A stretch of 64,000 bases of DNA from Pseudoscleropodium purum (lineage: Eukaryota; Streptophyta; Bryopsida; Hypnales; Brachytheciaceae), in assembly GCA_963969395.1 (NCBI GenBank), contig OZ017799.1, positions 21,206,501 to 21,270,500 on the forward strand, written 5' to 3'. The notes beneath the pieces were generated by a model. It had not been told where the DNA came from and did no database searches. It worked only from the letters and a program-made list of their open reading frames with translations. The first letter of the stretch is position 1; the number at the start of each line of letters is the position of its first letter. Shown here piece by piece: positions 46,813-58,600 of the stretch. Made by a program: the position numbers and the translations under genes.

Positions 46813-48345
46813 GCCCTTATAACTAAAGTAGAACTATTGATATCCAATCATCTATGATAGGCAATTTTTTTGACACATAATGAATAGTATGAGGGTATGC
46901 ATATTTTTCCTTTAAAGGAAGATAGGAAATAAGGAGATTGCAAATTTTTCAATATTTTATTTTTGAAACAAAATTTTTTGTGAATTTTAGGAGTCAAAAA
47001 GTATTCTTCACCAATAGCCAATGTCTAGATTCTTCCAAATCTGATCATTCAAGAACTACATTCCCACTCACTACCTACTTTCTTACTCACTAGTTTGGAA
47101 TATGCATCATCACCTTATTAATCCCAACCTTGAAAAGGAGAAAAACACACATTCTAAGCTTCAATTGGAAATTTATTCCAACCTTGATTACAAGTAAATG
47201 CACACTACAAGTTGGGTATGAATCCCCAATTGGGTACATAGGCAAATATTGTATGAAAATTTCAAAGAAAAAAATACCCATCATTTGGTCATTTGGTCCT
47301 TCACGTGTTAAAGAAAACCTGGAGTCATTACAATTTATTTATTTTAATTATCTTAATAGAAATTCTGGAAAAAGACAGAGCAGGGTTCCAATGCATTGAG
47401 CAGGAAGAATAAGGTAAAACAACCCATCATGGTCAGAATTTCAAGTTTGCACTCATGCCATGGCTGAAATTTTTCAAATTTTTTCCCACACAAAGATAAA
47501 TGTGAGACAATGTGGACATTTGAAGTTATATTTTTTGGACCAAGTAAGAATTAGTTCTGAATTTTTGAAGTGATCAGCTCATAGGGGTCTATATGCTACC
47601 TCATGACTAACAAAATCTGAATCCAATATGGTTATCTTCCTATCCAATGCAGTCACAACATTTTCAACATGGAAGACCTAAAAAATCAGTTTTTACAAAG
47701 AATTTTACACTAAAAAGTTGGAAGTACCTATTGAGGTCACTAATTACTTCATAACTACCATGTAAGGCATTGATTGAGGTCTGAAAAACCACAATGGGGT
47801 CATTAGGTGTCCATCATGGGCCATTTGACTGGAATGGGGTCTTTTACCTTAAGTACAACTCAAAAAGCCCCACTAGAGTCAGGGAGCACGGCAGGTCAGC
47901 TCTCGCTGTTACCAGAATTCCAATTTACAACCACTGACCCAGAACGTTTACTGTGATAAGCAAGACCAACGGCACTGTTCACAAATAGAAAAACGGAAGT
48001 TTAATATCTACGCTTTGGGCAAGAAACTATGAATTACCTACTTTGTGCAACTACCAGATGCGGGATGATCAGATCCTGATCCTGGTTACCGTAAAAGTAA
48101 TCCTGAAGCCCCGAAAGAACACTCAAGCGTTCCTTTGGCAACCAATATGTATAAACTCTGGAATAATACAACCCACGTGTATCTTAGCCATAGATCAGAA
48201 CCAGGACCACTGTGGTAAAAGGAAAAACTTGTACTGACTACGGTCAAGACTCCCGTTAATGCATGGCAAAGACGAATACAATCACCGTCAGCGATCTAGC
48301 TTATACCACGGACCGTGCCTATTCAAATTAGTTGATCAAATATGA

Positions 48346-51300
48346 CTATTGCTGTTGTTCGTAGATCTGCATGTATGTTTCCGAAAGTGCCACCATTTGG
48401 GGCAAAGTCTCATTAACGTGAAGATCTTGCATCTCATACCTGCAAAACACATTCTGTTATTAGGACAAGTGGTAACCTTATGAGAGGCTCTGTCCCTGTA
48501 GCACTGGCTCGCTCTTGCATAAGGGGCTACTCCTGATGCAAAACAATCGAATCTACAAACCACAAACCCAATGCCAAATGATGATCCACAGGGTACATTC
48601 ACCCCAATTCACCCCAAGGGAAACTATCTTAATCTTTGAGAGGAACAAAGTAACCTCACAATAGTCCCTTCCAATCTCAATTCTCGATTGTGGAGGGGTC
48701 AGATTGTCCCTCTTAGGGAAAAGATAATGCCCCCTTGGTGTGAATGCAGGACGCGATCAGAACGACTAAAGTTGGAGAGAGATAAAGCCAAAATTTCTGG
48801 TTCATAAGTTTCGGGCAAAGAAATTCAAAACACCAGAAGAGAAGTAAGAGGACTTACCACATCTCGTCCGACTTTCGCTGTACAAATACTCTATATGAAC
48901 CTTCACCTGGTTTTCCATCGTGGACCAGGTTAGCAATCAAGTCGTATTTAGTCCGTTGCTTGTCACCATCTTTTGATTTCGGCAACGGTATGTAATCCTT
49001 AAGCTCCAAATTCTTTACGGGGAAATTCACTGTCACACAGCAAGGTAGGACAACATCAAAAGATTGGATGAAAAATATAATTCTGAAAGGGTAAGAGGCC
49101 ATAAGATCCGAGCACTGACGATTTGAAGCAATATAGAGAATAATAAAACCAGAGTAGGGATGCCTGTTTCTACAATTAACCTCGACTCATTCTTCTGATG
49201 AACACATGGAAGCCTAACCATAAAGAGAACAAGGCTTACTCACCTAAAGTGGGATTCTTTTCCATAAAAAAATTGTTCTTTGTAAAGCGCCGCATGTGAA
49301 GAATTATGTACTGGGGCAACCGTGTGATTCGATACCGCATCCGAGCAAGCTGGGGCCTCACGACTTCTGTTACCATTTCTCCATCAAACTTCTTCAGTAT
49401 GTTGAAAAGAGGAATCTGCAACAATTGAGAGAGTTCATGATATGAGTCTTCTATAGAGTCTTATGATATTCGAAGTTATCCCAGGAATATCAACAGCATA
49501 AACAAAATTCTGCGATACATTCCAAGTCGAAGAAATGGTATCTGCCATGTTTTGCATGGCATCCTTAAGGTACAGCAACTCAAAGATCCGTCACTAGACG
49601 ATTATGCAAACTTGGTCAAGAAGCATTCATTAGTTTTCAAATTCAACATGATTGAAACACACCTGAGGTATAATGTTCTTTTCCATGACGTCCTTGAAAA
49701 GTGGAGGAGGGGGTAAATCAAGGCCCAGCATCAGGAAAGGCATTTTGCTAACTTTTCTTTCCAAAGTTTTGGAGACCACCTTGTCTTCGTCATCTGCTCC
49801 TGACTGCCCATCACCCTCACGCTTTTCGGAGATGGTCTTCTTCTGAGTTTCCTTCGTCACCTCCAACTCCCCCTACATATCAGTAACAATACGTCAGGCT
49901 TCAGCAATTTGAGCATAGGGAGCTGCTAACTGTATGAACTCGATTAAGCCACAGACATCAGCTTTGCAGTACTCGAAGTTGGGATCTAGTTAGCACCAAT
50001 AGTCTCTGCATTGAAGGGTACAAATCAGGATTCTGACCTGAAAGCACTTGTAGATAATACTACTGTTGCGATTCTTTGTACCCCCCAGATCTGTATGAAG
50101 AGTGTTCAAGAGCCATGACATAAACTCCACGGGATCAGATTGCACACCAATTCGAAATTTCTTCTTACTCGCAACCATCACTGCCTGCAAAAACTCATGA
50201 GGACTGACCTGCCAATACCAATTGGTGCCCATGAGTGGATGTCCACAGTTACATATTTGTGTAAGCCTATCAACATGAGCAAAGATTGTCACCAGTAAGA
50301 CTATACACAATGGTTTGCGAACTATTTTATACTTATGCTTAATGAAACCTCCCAAATCTCCAGTCTGCAGACGCAAATATTGGATAAATCCTACATTAAA
50401 TAAAGCCTAAGAACACCACTCTGACAAAGAAGGATCTGGGCTCGATCAAACGCAAAAAATTAACAACCTACGCCGTTGAATGCATCCAACAGTAATAATA
50501 TACATACCTGACCCTTAAAATTCCTCACATGCCAAATCTTTTTTGTCAATTCACCGAAGCGCTGCACCAGAGGAGATTTGCATGTCTTATAATTCTCGGG
50601 AAGCAGGAAGAAGTTCCTCAATGGGGTGACTCGCATGAGTGATTGAATAGTAACATTCACAAAATCGTTTTCCTTGATGTTGTTTATACCCACCTGGAAA
50701 AGCACCAAAATGAGTTACGAGTGGACAGCATGTTCTAGACAAGCAAAAGCACGTATATCATTTGCCGAAGTAGCCAGAAGAACTTCAAAAATTATCATGG
50801 AACGCTAAAAAACAAACCAAGAGAAGTTTACTAACCATTCCTGGAAGATAGTCTGAACCGTCCAGCGCTCTTGACCATTGTTTGATTTTGTCCAACTGCT
50901 CTGTCTGTGCTCTATTAAACCTACAATATCAAAAAATATGAACAGCACACAATAAGATTGTGCTTTGCAAGTTACAATTAGAAGGAATGCAGTCACATAC
51001 AAATGAAAAACATATTAAAAAGATAACATCAGCAGCTTTACTCAACAAATTATATCAATAAGTAAAATAAAATTTCTAGAGATATAAATCCCGGGTATAT
51101 ACCTCTGTGGCCATGCAGCTGCTTTCAATTGGCGACATGCCTGGAGTGTTCTTCCTAAACCCTAAAACCATGAGTGACACTTTCCCACTGATATGTTGTG
51201 CTATCTACGGTGATTTCCCACAAAAACCAGGGTTTAACCTAATGGAAGACTTCAACAACTTCATGGAGAAGAACAGTTAGAGCATACCGTGGGTTCAAGA

Positions 51301-52252
51301 CGTATCGAATATCGTCTAGCGAAGGGTCGTTCACTTCATAGCCATCTGGAAGACAGTAAACCTTCTCCGTGTGCAGATTGATGAAGACATGATGCCCAGC
51401 TTCAAGACTGTGTGTGTAAGCAAAAGACTTTCGACCCCGCCCTTGAAAATATTTCCCACACACAAGGCATGCGTACACATTCAAATTCGAAAGTGAGACC
51501 GAGCAAAATTTCTCAAAGTCGAAATCCAGCACCTGGAGACAACAATGTTAAGTAAGTTACAGCACCAAATCCATGGCAGGGTTACTGGAAACCGATATAT
51601 TCCATTTTCCAATTTCTAGGTCGGTAATAATTTGAAGAATTATTAACGTTTCCCAATCTTTGTACGTGAACTTACGGCTGAAGAGCAGAGTCTTCACAAA
51701 CAGAATTTAAAATACGCAATCCAAGGCAATCAGAAACGCAATCAAAAATTGAACTAAACGGAACATTTCGTTTCTCCGTAACTCTACTCCACATAAACCT
51801 GCCCAGCCCGAGGTCAGGGCACTCAACAGTCCCCCGTTTTAAGTACTAGAGTATCATCGATAAATTAAAATAGTCTTGGCGATTTCAAACCCTTCTAAAT
51901 CAGAAAAACCACGAACGCAACAGCATACCTGTCTATTCACAGTATCCAAATAGGGACAATCCTTGCGCACTTCAGTGTCGCGCCGCAGGCCCGCACTTCT
52001 GCGTTCCGCCTCCTCATCGCTTTCGTACTCATAAACCTTCTCTTTCTCTTTCACCTCCTCGTCTTCTTCCTCTTCTTCCTCTCCGTAAGCACCGAGATTG
52101 GACAGCACGCCCTCCCTGGGAGAGGCAGGAATCTTGAACTTCTTCCGAATGCCATTCAATTCGGCGTTCTGTAGATCCTCCTCAGGTTCGCGATCTGGCA
52201 TAGCTACGGCTTCGACTAGGCCATTGTTATCATCCTCCCTATCGCGCTTCAT
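48346..52252 (-). CDS. USP39: U4/U6.U5 tri-snRNP-associated protein SAD1/USP39
   Basis: Nine exons: 52252-51929, 51532-51288, 50920-50836, 50693-50508, 50208-50038, 49872-49663, 49415-49244, 49029-48858, 48439-48346. All introns are GT-AG, phases close, and the product is 552 residues (human USP39 is 565). The start is the ATG at 52252 (MKRDRED). Residues 1-95 are charged, with a run of glutamates. A ZnF-UBP follows (CPYL at 99, CLVC at 130-133, histidines at 149 and 155-156), then a ubiquitin-hydrolase fold. Both catalytic positions are lost, as known for this family: the cysteine box reads GINNIKENDF, with Asp228 where Cys belongs, and the histidine box reads GSY instead of GHY. SAD1/USP39 stabilises the tri-snRNP in the nucleus before spliceosome activation and does not cleave ubiquitin. 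Introns are about 90-400 bp. Confidence 0.96.
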
Positions 52253-52400
52253 TGAGAAATCCAAACAGAGGAAGAGGAGGAGAAGGAGCCCCTGATAAGA
52301 GTCTCGAAAACAAAGAGCGTGTCCCCGTGACCACAGAAAGCAACCGAATCAAGGCAAAGGAGCTCGCATTTTTTTTAAGAGTGCGAGAACGTGAACGCCA

Positions 52401-52503
52401 AAACCCTAAAGAAGTAGAGAGAGCAGGAGACGAGCTTTGTCCGCAACACAACAGAATCACGGGGTGCACTTCTACAGTGGAGAGTGCGAGCGCCAAACCC
52501 TAA
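52401..52503 (-). promoter_or_regulatory. two telo-boxes upstream of USP39
   Basis: AAACCCTAA occurs at 52401-52409 and again at 52495-52503 (plus strand), 94 bp apart and both preceded by a similar GTGCGAG...CGCCA context, so the promoter itself may contain an imperfect duplication. Telo-boxes are common in plant housekeeping promoters. Confidence 0.45.
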
Positions 52504-53297
52504 TAAGAAAATCACAGTAATAATAAGTCTTCTGCAGTCACCGGGAAAATGTCTCCTAAGTTGAGAGTCTCTCGTCGTCGTTGGTACTCAAGAAGGCATC
52601 TCAAATTTCTACCGTAGTCAACTTCATACCACGGTAAGTAAGGTGTACATTTTAGAACTTGAATATACACCACTAATATGATTTTGTCTTCACTTAAACC
52701 ACTTATTTTAGACACTACTAATCAGTGATTTTTAAAATTACTTTTAGATGCTCAAAGTAATGTACAATGGATTGGTGAAGCTATTTTCATCCATTGCTAT
52801 GGATGAAATATATAGAACGTAGGTGAAAACATGTGTATTCATCCCAAAGCATGTAAAGTCGTCTATGGTGAAGAGATATTGTCCCTAAATTATATATGTA
52901 GCAATTGAGCAATTTCATTCATTGAAAATAGAAGAATCTATCACTCAATATTCCTACGAAAGAGAAGGTTGCTATTATATGAGCCTAGAAGCATGAGCAT
53001 ATGATTCTAAAAGATTGTGCATTATAGTATATCTACTTATATGTATACTCAAAGCTCACATACTCATATTTTCATGCTCATGTACTTGCATTGTTGTTTG
53101 ATATTCTCATACATTGGACAAATTTTTAGGATAATTTAATAGATGAGAGTATGCTATAGTGGATGATATTGTATAACAGATTAGACCCATTACTAGTAGG
53201 CATGTAAAAAAGGATCACAATATTTTATCAAAAAACATTCAAATAGTCAAAAAAACAATCAATACTATTGCAAACAACAAAAAACTTTGAAAATTGT
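52504..53297. other. spacer between divergent genes
   Basis: AT-rich, with no gene seen. Together with the repeat copy and SINE candidate that follow, it separates the USP39 and MLH1 start codons by about 3.4 kb. Confidence 0.4.
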
Positions 53298-54225
53298 TCT
53301 TTTTGCATATCTAACCATAGGATCTTGTATTGTATTGAACCAATGTAAAAATATGTAAAAGAAATTTCAAAATTTTTAATCGTGTAGATTGTTAAATATT
53401 TGCATTTATAATGAAGAAAACAAGTTTTTTTACACTAAATCTATTAAATGCAAGACAATAGGTTTGTTCAAGACTAATAAATGCAAGTGTAATATATGCA
53501 AGATGAGATAATCTTGCATTTATTAGACAAACAAGTTTTTCTTGCACTACAAAACTTTTGATTTTTGATTTTTTTACTATAGGATTTTTGATTTTTCCAA
53601 AAATATTATGTTGAAGAATTGAGTTGAGAATCTAGGTTTTTCCTTCTTTTTTAAATTTGATTTTCATTCTTTAGAGAAGTATTAAGTAGTAGTAGGTATA
53701 TGATAGAAGGGAAAACTAAATTGTTGATGGTAAGATAGAATTGAAATACATTGATTCCAATGTTGAGATTATTCTAGCAAACAAATTGAACCAAGCAAAT
53801 TTCTTTTTTTTTCAAAAATTGTTAAATTGAGTTCAAAACCAAATCCAACAATTATTTTTTTAAGAAGATGCAATGGTTGCCCCCCAAACAAGAAGCTCCA
53901 TAACTTTCAAATTGCTAATCTAAATGGAATGAATCAAAGCTTTTCATATAGACAAAAATGTAATTTATAATTTGTAGCTTTGTTGCTTGATGAACTACAA
54001 TGAGAGCTTATCATGGCATCATTTTTGCTTTGGGGCGCCAATTTAAAATTAAATTTCCATTTCCATAAAGCTAATGTCTTTTTGTACCTTCAAAAAGTTT
54101 TCAAAAAATGAAGTCAAAAATTGAGGTCATAGGAAGCTATCCAAAATTTATTTTGTCCTTATAAGGGGACTTTGGTCCTTTAGGAATTAGTCCTAAAAGT
54201 TCATGATCACAAATTATGGCTTCAT
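53298..54225 (+). repeat. AT-rich dispersed repeat, copy 4
   Basis: Full-length partner of 45168-46075 (see there). Both contain the AGGATCTTG start and a segment around AATCAAAGCTTT. Identity is perhaps 65-70 percent by eye. Confidence 0.6.
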
Positions 54226-54477
54226 AATCCTTCACTATGTTGGTTGCCATTTTGCAATCATAAATGAATAAAGATTATATGAAAGCAACATCAATTAGTA
54301 ATGTATCCATTTCTTAGGTCCATGGTTGTCCATGGCATGTTTGCCTTAGCTATGTTGCATTACTGGCAATGTTTTTTGGGGTGCAATTTATTGCTCAAAA
54401 ATGATACAATGTCTTTTGAAGCAATGATGCTAGCATGTGAGCATGGAAATGCAAGCCTACGAGCTTTAAGCATATAC

Positions 54478-54500
54478 ATCTATCTATCTATCTATCTATG
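54478..54500. repeat. ATCT microsatellite
   Basis: Five to six units of ATCT followed by a short TG run. Confidence 0.85.
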
Positions 54501-54989
54501 TGTGTGTATTAGATATTTTACAAATGAATCATTGAAGGTGCTTATAGTATAAACACATATAATATAGTTTTTTTTTTAATATACTTAAGTGCCCTATAAT
54601 CATTGAAGATTTCTATAATATAAACACCTACAACATAGATGTATAGACTTCTATGTTCATGTGCTCATTATTCTAAATTCACATAATAGCAACTATACAC
54701 ACAATATGATATTTTTTTGTGTTTTTGACATAGGAGGTGCATGAATTGAGGTGTATATAAATATTGAAAGTTTGTATCCCACATTACACTCCTAATTTTG
54801 AACATTAGTTCACGTCTTACATATATGAGAAGCTTAAAAATGATTGTGAATTTCAATTTAACTTGCATGGTGTTGTATTGGAGCACTATGAATCAATACT
54901 CTAGGGGGGTGACAAAATAATAGATGTGATATTAAAGAAGTTGATCAACATTTGCTAACATGGTCTGCAATGACCTTAAACTATCCTAC

Positions 54990-55160
54990 ATGATGGCAGG
55001 TGGTAGAGATTTCTAATGGAACCTATAAGGTTTCTAGTTCAACTCCCCATGTTGACATTGCTTGCGTAGGGGTTCTTTGTGCTGGGGCACGAGGATTAGG
55101 TCCATGGATTAGGTCCATGGTTGTCCATAGTGGGTTTGCCTTAGCTATGGCCCTCAAAAG
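54990..55160 (+). mobile_element. tRNA-derived SINE candidate
   Basis: TGGCAGGTGG at 54994-55003 resembles pol III box A, and AGTTCAACTCC at 55036-55046 resembles box B, about 32 bp apart, which is within the normal range for tRNA-derived promoters. The body contains GGTCCATGGTTGTCCAT and TTTGCCTTAGCTATG, and these are repeated at about 54316-54345, suggesting part of a second copy. No clear poly-A tail or target-site duplication was found. Confidence 0.45.
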
Positions 55161-55321
55161 TCGTATGTTTCAGAAACCCAAAACCCAAAACATTTGCCAG
55201 CGCACCATTTGCCACGTAGGACGTGCCATTCCAGCGAGACAAATTCTACTGGATTTCATCCCAAAACAATCCAGTCACTCGCCAGGTCAGCTCGTGTTTC
55301 ATCAAGCCACCTTCATCAAGC

Positions 55322-55350
55322 CACTGCGTCCGTCCCTCCCTCCCTCCCTT
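55322..55350. repeat. CCGT/CCCT pyrimidine tract in the MLH1 promoter
   Basis: CGTCCGTCCCTCCCTCCCTCCC: a short tetranucleotide run about 280 bp upstream of the MLH1 start codon. Composition becomes GC-rich here, marking the promoter or leader of MLH1. Confidence 0.6.
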
Positions 55351-55617
55351 CCTAAGTTAAGGCACAACAACACTGTCTCGTGTTGGTGATTCTGGCTGCG
55401 GATTTCATGAATGGATACTCGCGCATGAGTTTCCTCATCTTGAATTTCCGCATCGTATTGGGAATCGCAGCGTCGAGTCATGTGAATGCACCTGAGTCTC
55501 ATCCTGCGATTTCTGCTTGAAATGAGGCAAGTTATTGCGCGCTGGCGGTCGATTTCTGTTGTTATGGGGCTTCAGCCGAGCGGAGTGAAGGAGTAGGGTG
55601 CGAGGTTGGCTTTCGCC

Positions 55618-58600
55618 ATGGGCGACTCGACGGATATGGCAGCCATGGCCACTCCTCCACCGATCAGGCGTCTGGAAGAAGCGGTGGTGAATCGAATTGC
55701 TGCCGGGGAGGTCATTCAGAGACCCGCGTCCGCGTTGAAGGAGCTTCTCGAGAATAGCTTGGACGCCGGGGCCACGAGCATTGGCATTACTGTCAAGGAT
55801 GGCGGTGTGAAGCTCATTCAAATCGTTGATAACGGACACGGCATTCGGGTATGTCACAGAATTTGAAATCGAGACGTTTCTTTTTGCATACAATTTGGAG
55901 AGGGGTTATTGCAATTTTAGGAGGATTCTGTTTTTAGCTAGAGTGAGAGATGAAGCAAGCTCGCCACGAGATTGAGTTAACAGTGGACTTCGACAATAAT
56001 TGGTTCAATATTAATTTACTGGTAAGAGGTATCTGATCACAAATCGAACCCTAAGGTTGCTCAGCAGAGATGTTTGTAGACCTCTAGAAATTGAAGATTT
56101 GAAGACTTTCGTAGTTTTTTCAAGAAGATTAGTTGAATCCAAGAAACTGGTGGCCAATTTATACAAAATGTAGGGTTTAAGGTGCAGGGTTTACATTTAA
56201 ATGAAGATTTGCACCGTCTTCTCCTGTTTGAATAGTAGGCTCTCAAACCGGTTATGGTAAGGATTGTTCTACATTTGTTTTGTCACTTTTGAGGGATTGT
56301 GTGTCTACAAACTAACTTGCAGTGGGTGTTTGTTTGAGTTCACTGTCTTTACTGGAGAAGTATTTTCTACCATATTGTTCACATTGTACGACGTTAATAG
56401 GTAGTCAAAGAATTTATGTGTATTATGAATGTTCATCGTCTTTCAGTATGAAGATCTGCCACTCCTCTGTGAACGGCACACAACATCGAAGTTGAGGGAG
56501 TACGAGGACTTGGAGACCATTAGTACTCTGGGCTTTAGGGGTGAAGCACTGGCCAGCATAACATTTGTGGCCCATCTCAGCGTCACCACCATGACAGCAG
56601 GTCAACCACACGGATACAAGTAAGTATAATTCCTGACCTAAGGTAGAGGATACTATTTGCCTCACTTTAAGCATTTTTACTAATTTTTTGGAGTGTGATT
56701 TGTGAGAGATCACTATAGAGTTTTGGAGGAATCACTTTGGTACAACAGTCGAATCCATTGATATCAAATTTTATCATTATGTATGAATTTCTTATGGAAT
56801 TTGAAAGTGAGGCTGTAGACCACTACGAGTGACAGTAAACAACCCCATTTCCATTCAAAGATCAGTGGCCATAGACATTTAACCAAGTCATGATTACACA
56901 ACTTTCTAGTCACACTCCAACAAATTGGTTAAATGCTGAAAGTGTATGAACAGATGAGTTGCAGTTGGTAACAGGGGTTGGAATAGGAGATGGGATTACG
57001 TCCCTAATGGTTCTAGTATCCTCTATCTTAATTAGTTATCTTGGGATAGTTAGCTGTTGATTGCAAGGGACCTGCTGAAGTAAGCTGACCATTCAGTTCT
57101 CTTTCTGTGGTATCCGAGTTTCTTAAGCATTCGATGCTGACTCTGGCTTCAAAACCTGGATCCTGGCAGGGCATCGTATAAGGATGGGCAGATGGAGGGA
57201 GAAGCTCGTCCTTGTGCAGCCGTCAAAGGAACACAAATCACGGTCAGGCTTCTACACATCCTCAAGTAGTCTCAATTGCAGTATAATTGTCCAGTATCTG
57301 ATGTTTGGTTTTAGTCGTCGGGGCGAATATGGTTTGCCGATTGGTTGATTTTGAAACTCTGTTCAGGTAGAGAATTTATTCTATAACGTGACTGCACGAA
57401 GGAAGGCTTTCAAGAACCTCAGTGAAGAATATGGTCGCATCTTGGATGTGGTGAGCCGTTATGCGATCCACAAAGTTGGTGTTAGCTTCTCGTGTAAAAA
57501 GGTACAAGCTCTTGACCGCCATCCATGAGTACCTGTACAATTTTGTAGCTTTTTAGATAACTCTTTACTGGATCGCGCTCTGAATCTGAGTGTTATCTTT
57601 TAGCATGGTGACAGTCGAGCGGACGTGCATACAGTTGGTTCATCTTCGCAAACAGATACCATTAGGGCTGTGTATGGGCCTGGAGTGGCACGTGAGATGA
57701 TTGCAATCTCAGCATCAGACGACAATCCAGCAGGCTCTACTTTCAAGATGGATGGTCTGATTTCTAGTGCTAATTATAGCTCGAAGCGGTCAATCATGGT
57801 TTTGTTCATCAACGGTATGTGCAATTTAAAAAGATTATGTTGGTACTAGTTTTGTGGAGCAATAGAAACCCAGTCTGAAAACTCTCTATCTTGTTCTGTA
57901 TAGGATATAATTTGATCCCTTCTTCGAGACTCTTATTGATACGCAATAAAGTGCTTACACATTTCTCATACATGATATAATCACGTATTTTCTCTGCCAT
58001 CTACTTTATAGCTAAGGCTGATCCAGTTCTGAAGTGAGCATGTACTAGAAGTCCCGATTCTTATGATTCTGATCTGCAGATCGACTGGTGGATTGTGGCG
58101 CACTGAGGAAAGCCATCGAGTTGGTGTATGCAACAATTCTACCAAAGGCCTCGAAGCCCTTCATCTACATGTCGATACATTTACCTCCTGAACATGTTGA
58201 TGTGAATGTCCATCCAACCAAGCGCGAGGTAATTGTGTTGTTTCTCTCACATTTGTTTGTAATGGATTTGTGTCCGAATTCAAACTTATCGTCTTGCATT
58301 AAAATCGTGTTAGTGCATGTTAGTCTTCATAGGATAGCAGCATGTTAGTCTTCTTGGGTTAGCTGATTCAACATCTAGGGGCTGGATGAAGTAGTTATCT
58401 ATCATGGAATTATATGGAGCAACTTGTTTCATACTTTCTGTAGGATGACGTTTCCATGCATCGGGGTTGTTAATGGGTATTATATTTGCTTGGAGAACTC
58501 GGCAGGTGAGCTTTTTGAACCAAGAAAGTTTAGTTGACACTATACAACAAGCAGTGGAGACCAAATTGCTGGAATCCAACAATACTCGGACGTTTTCTAC

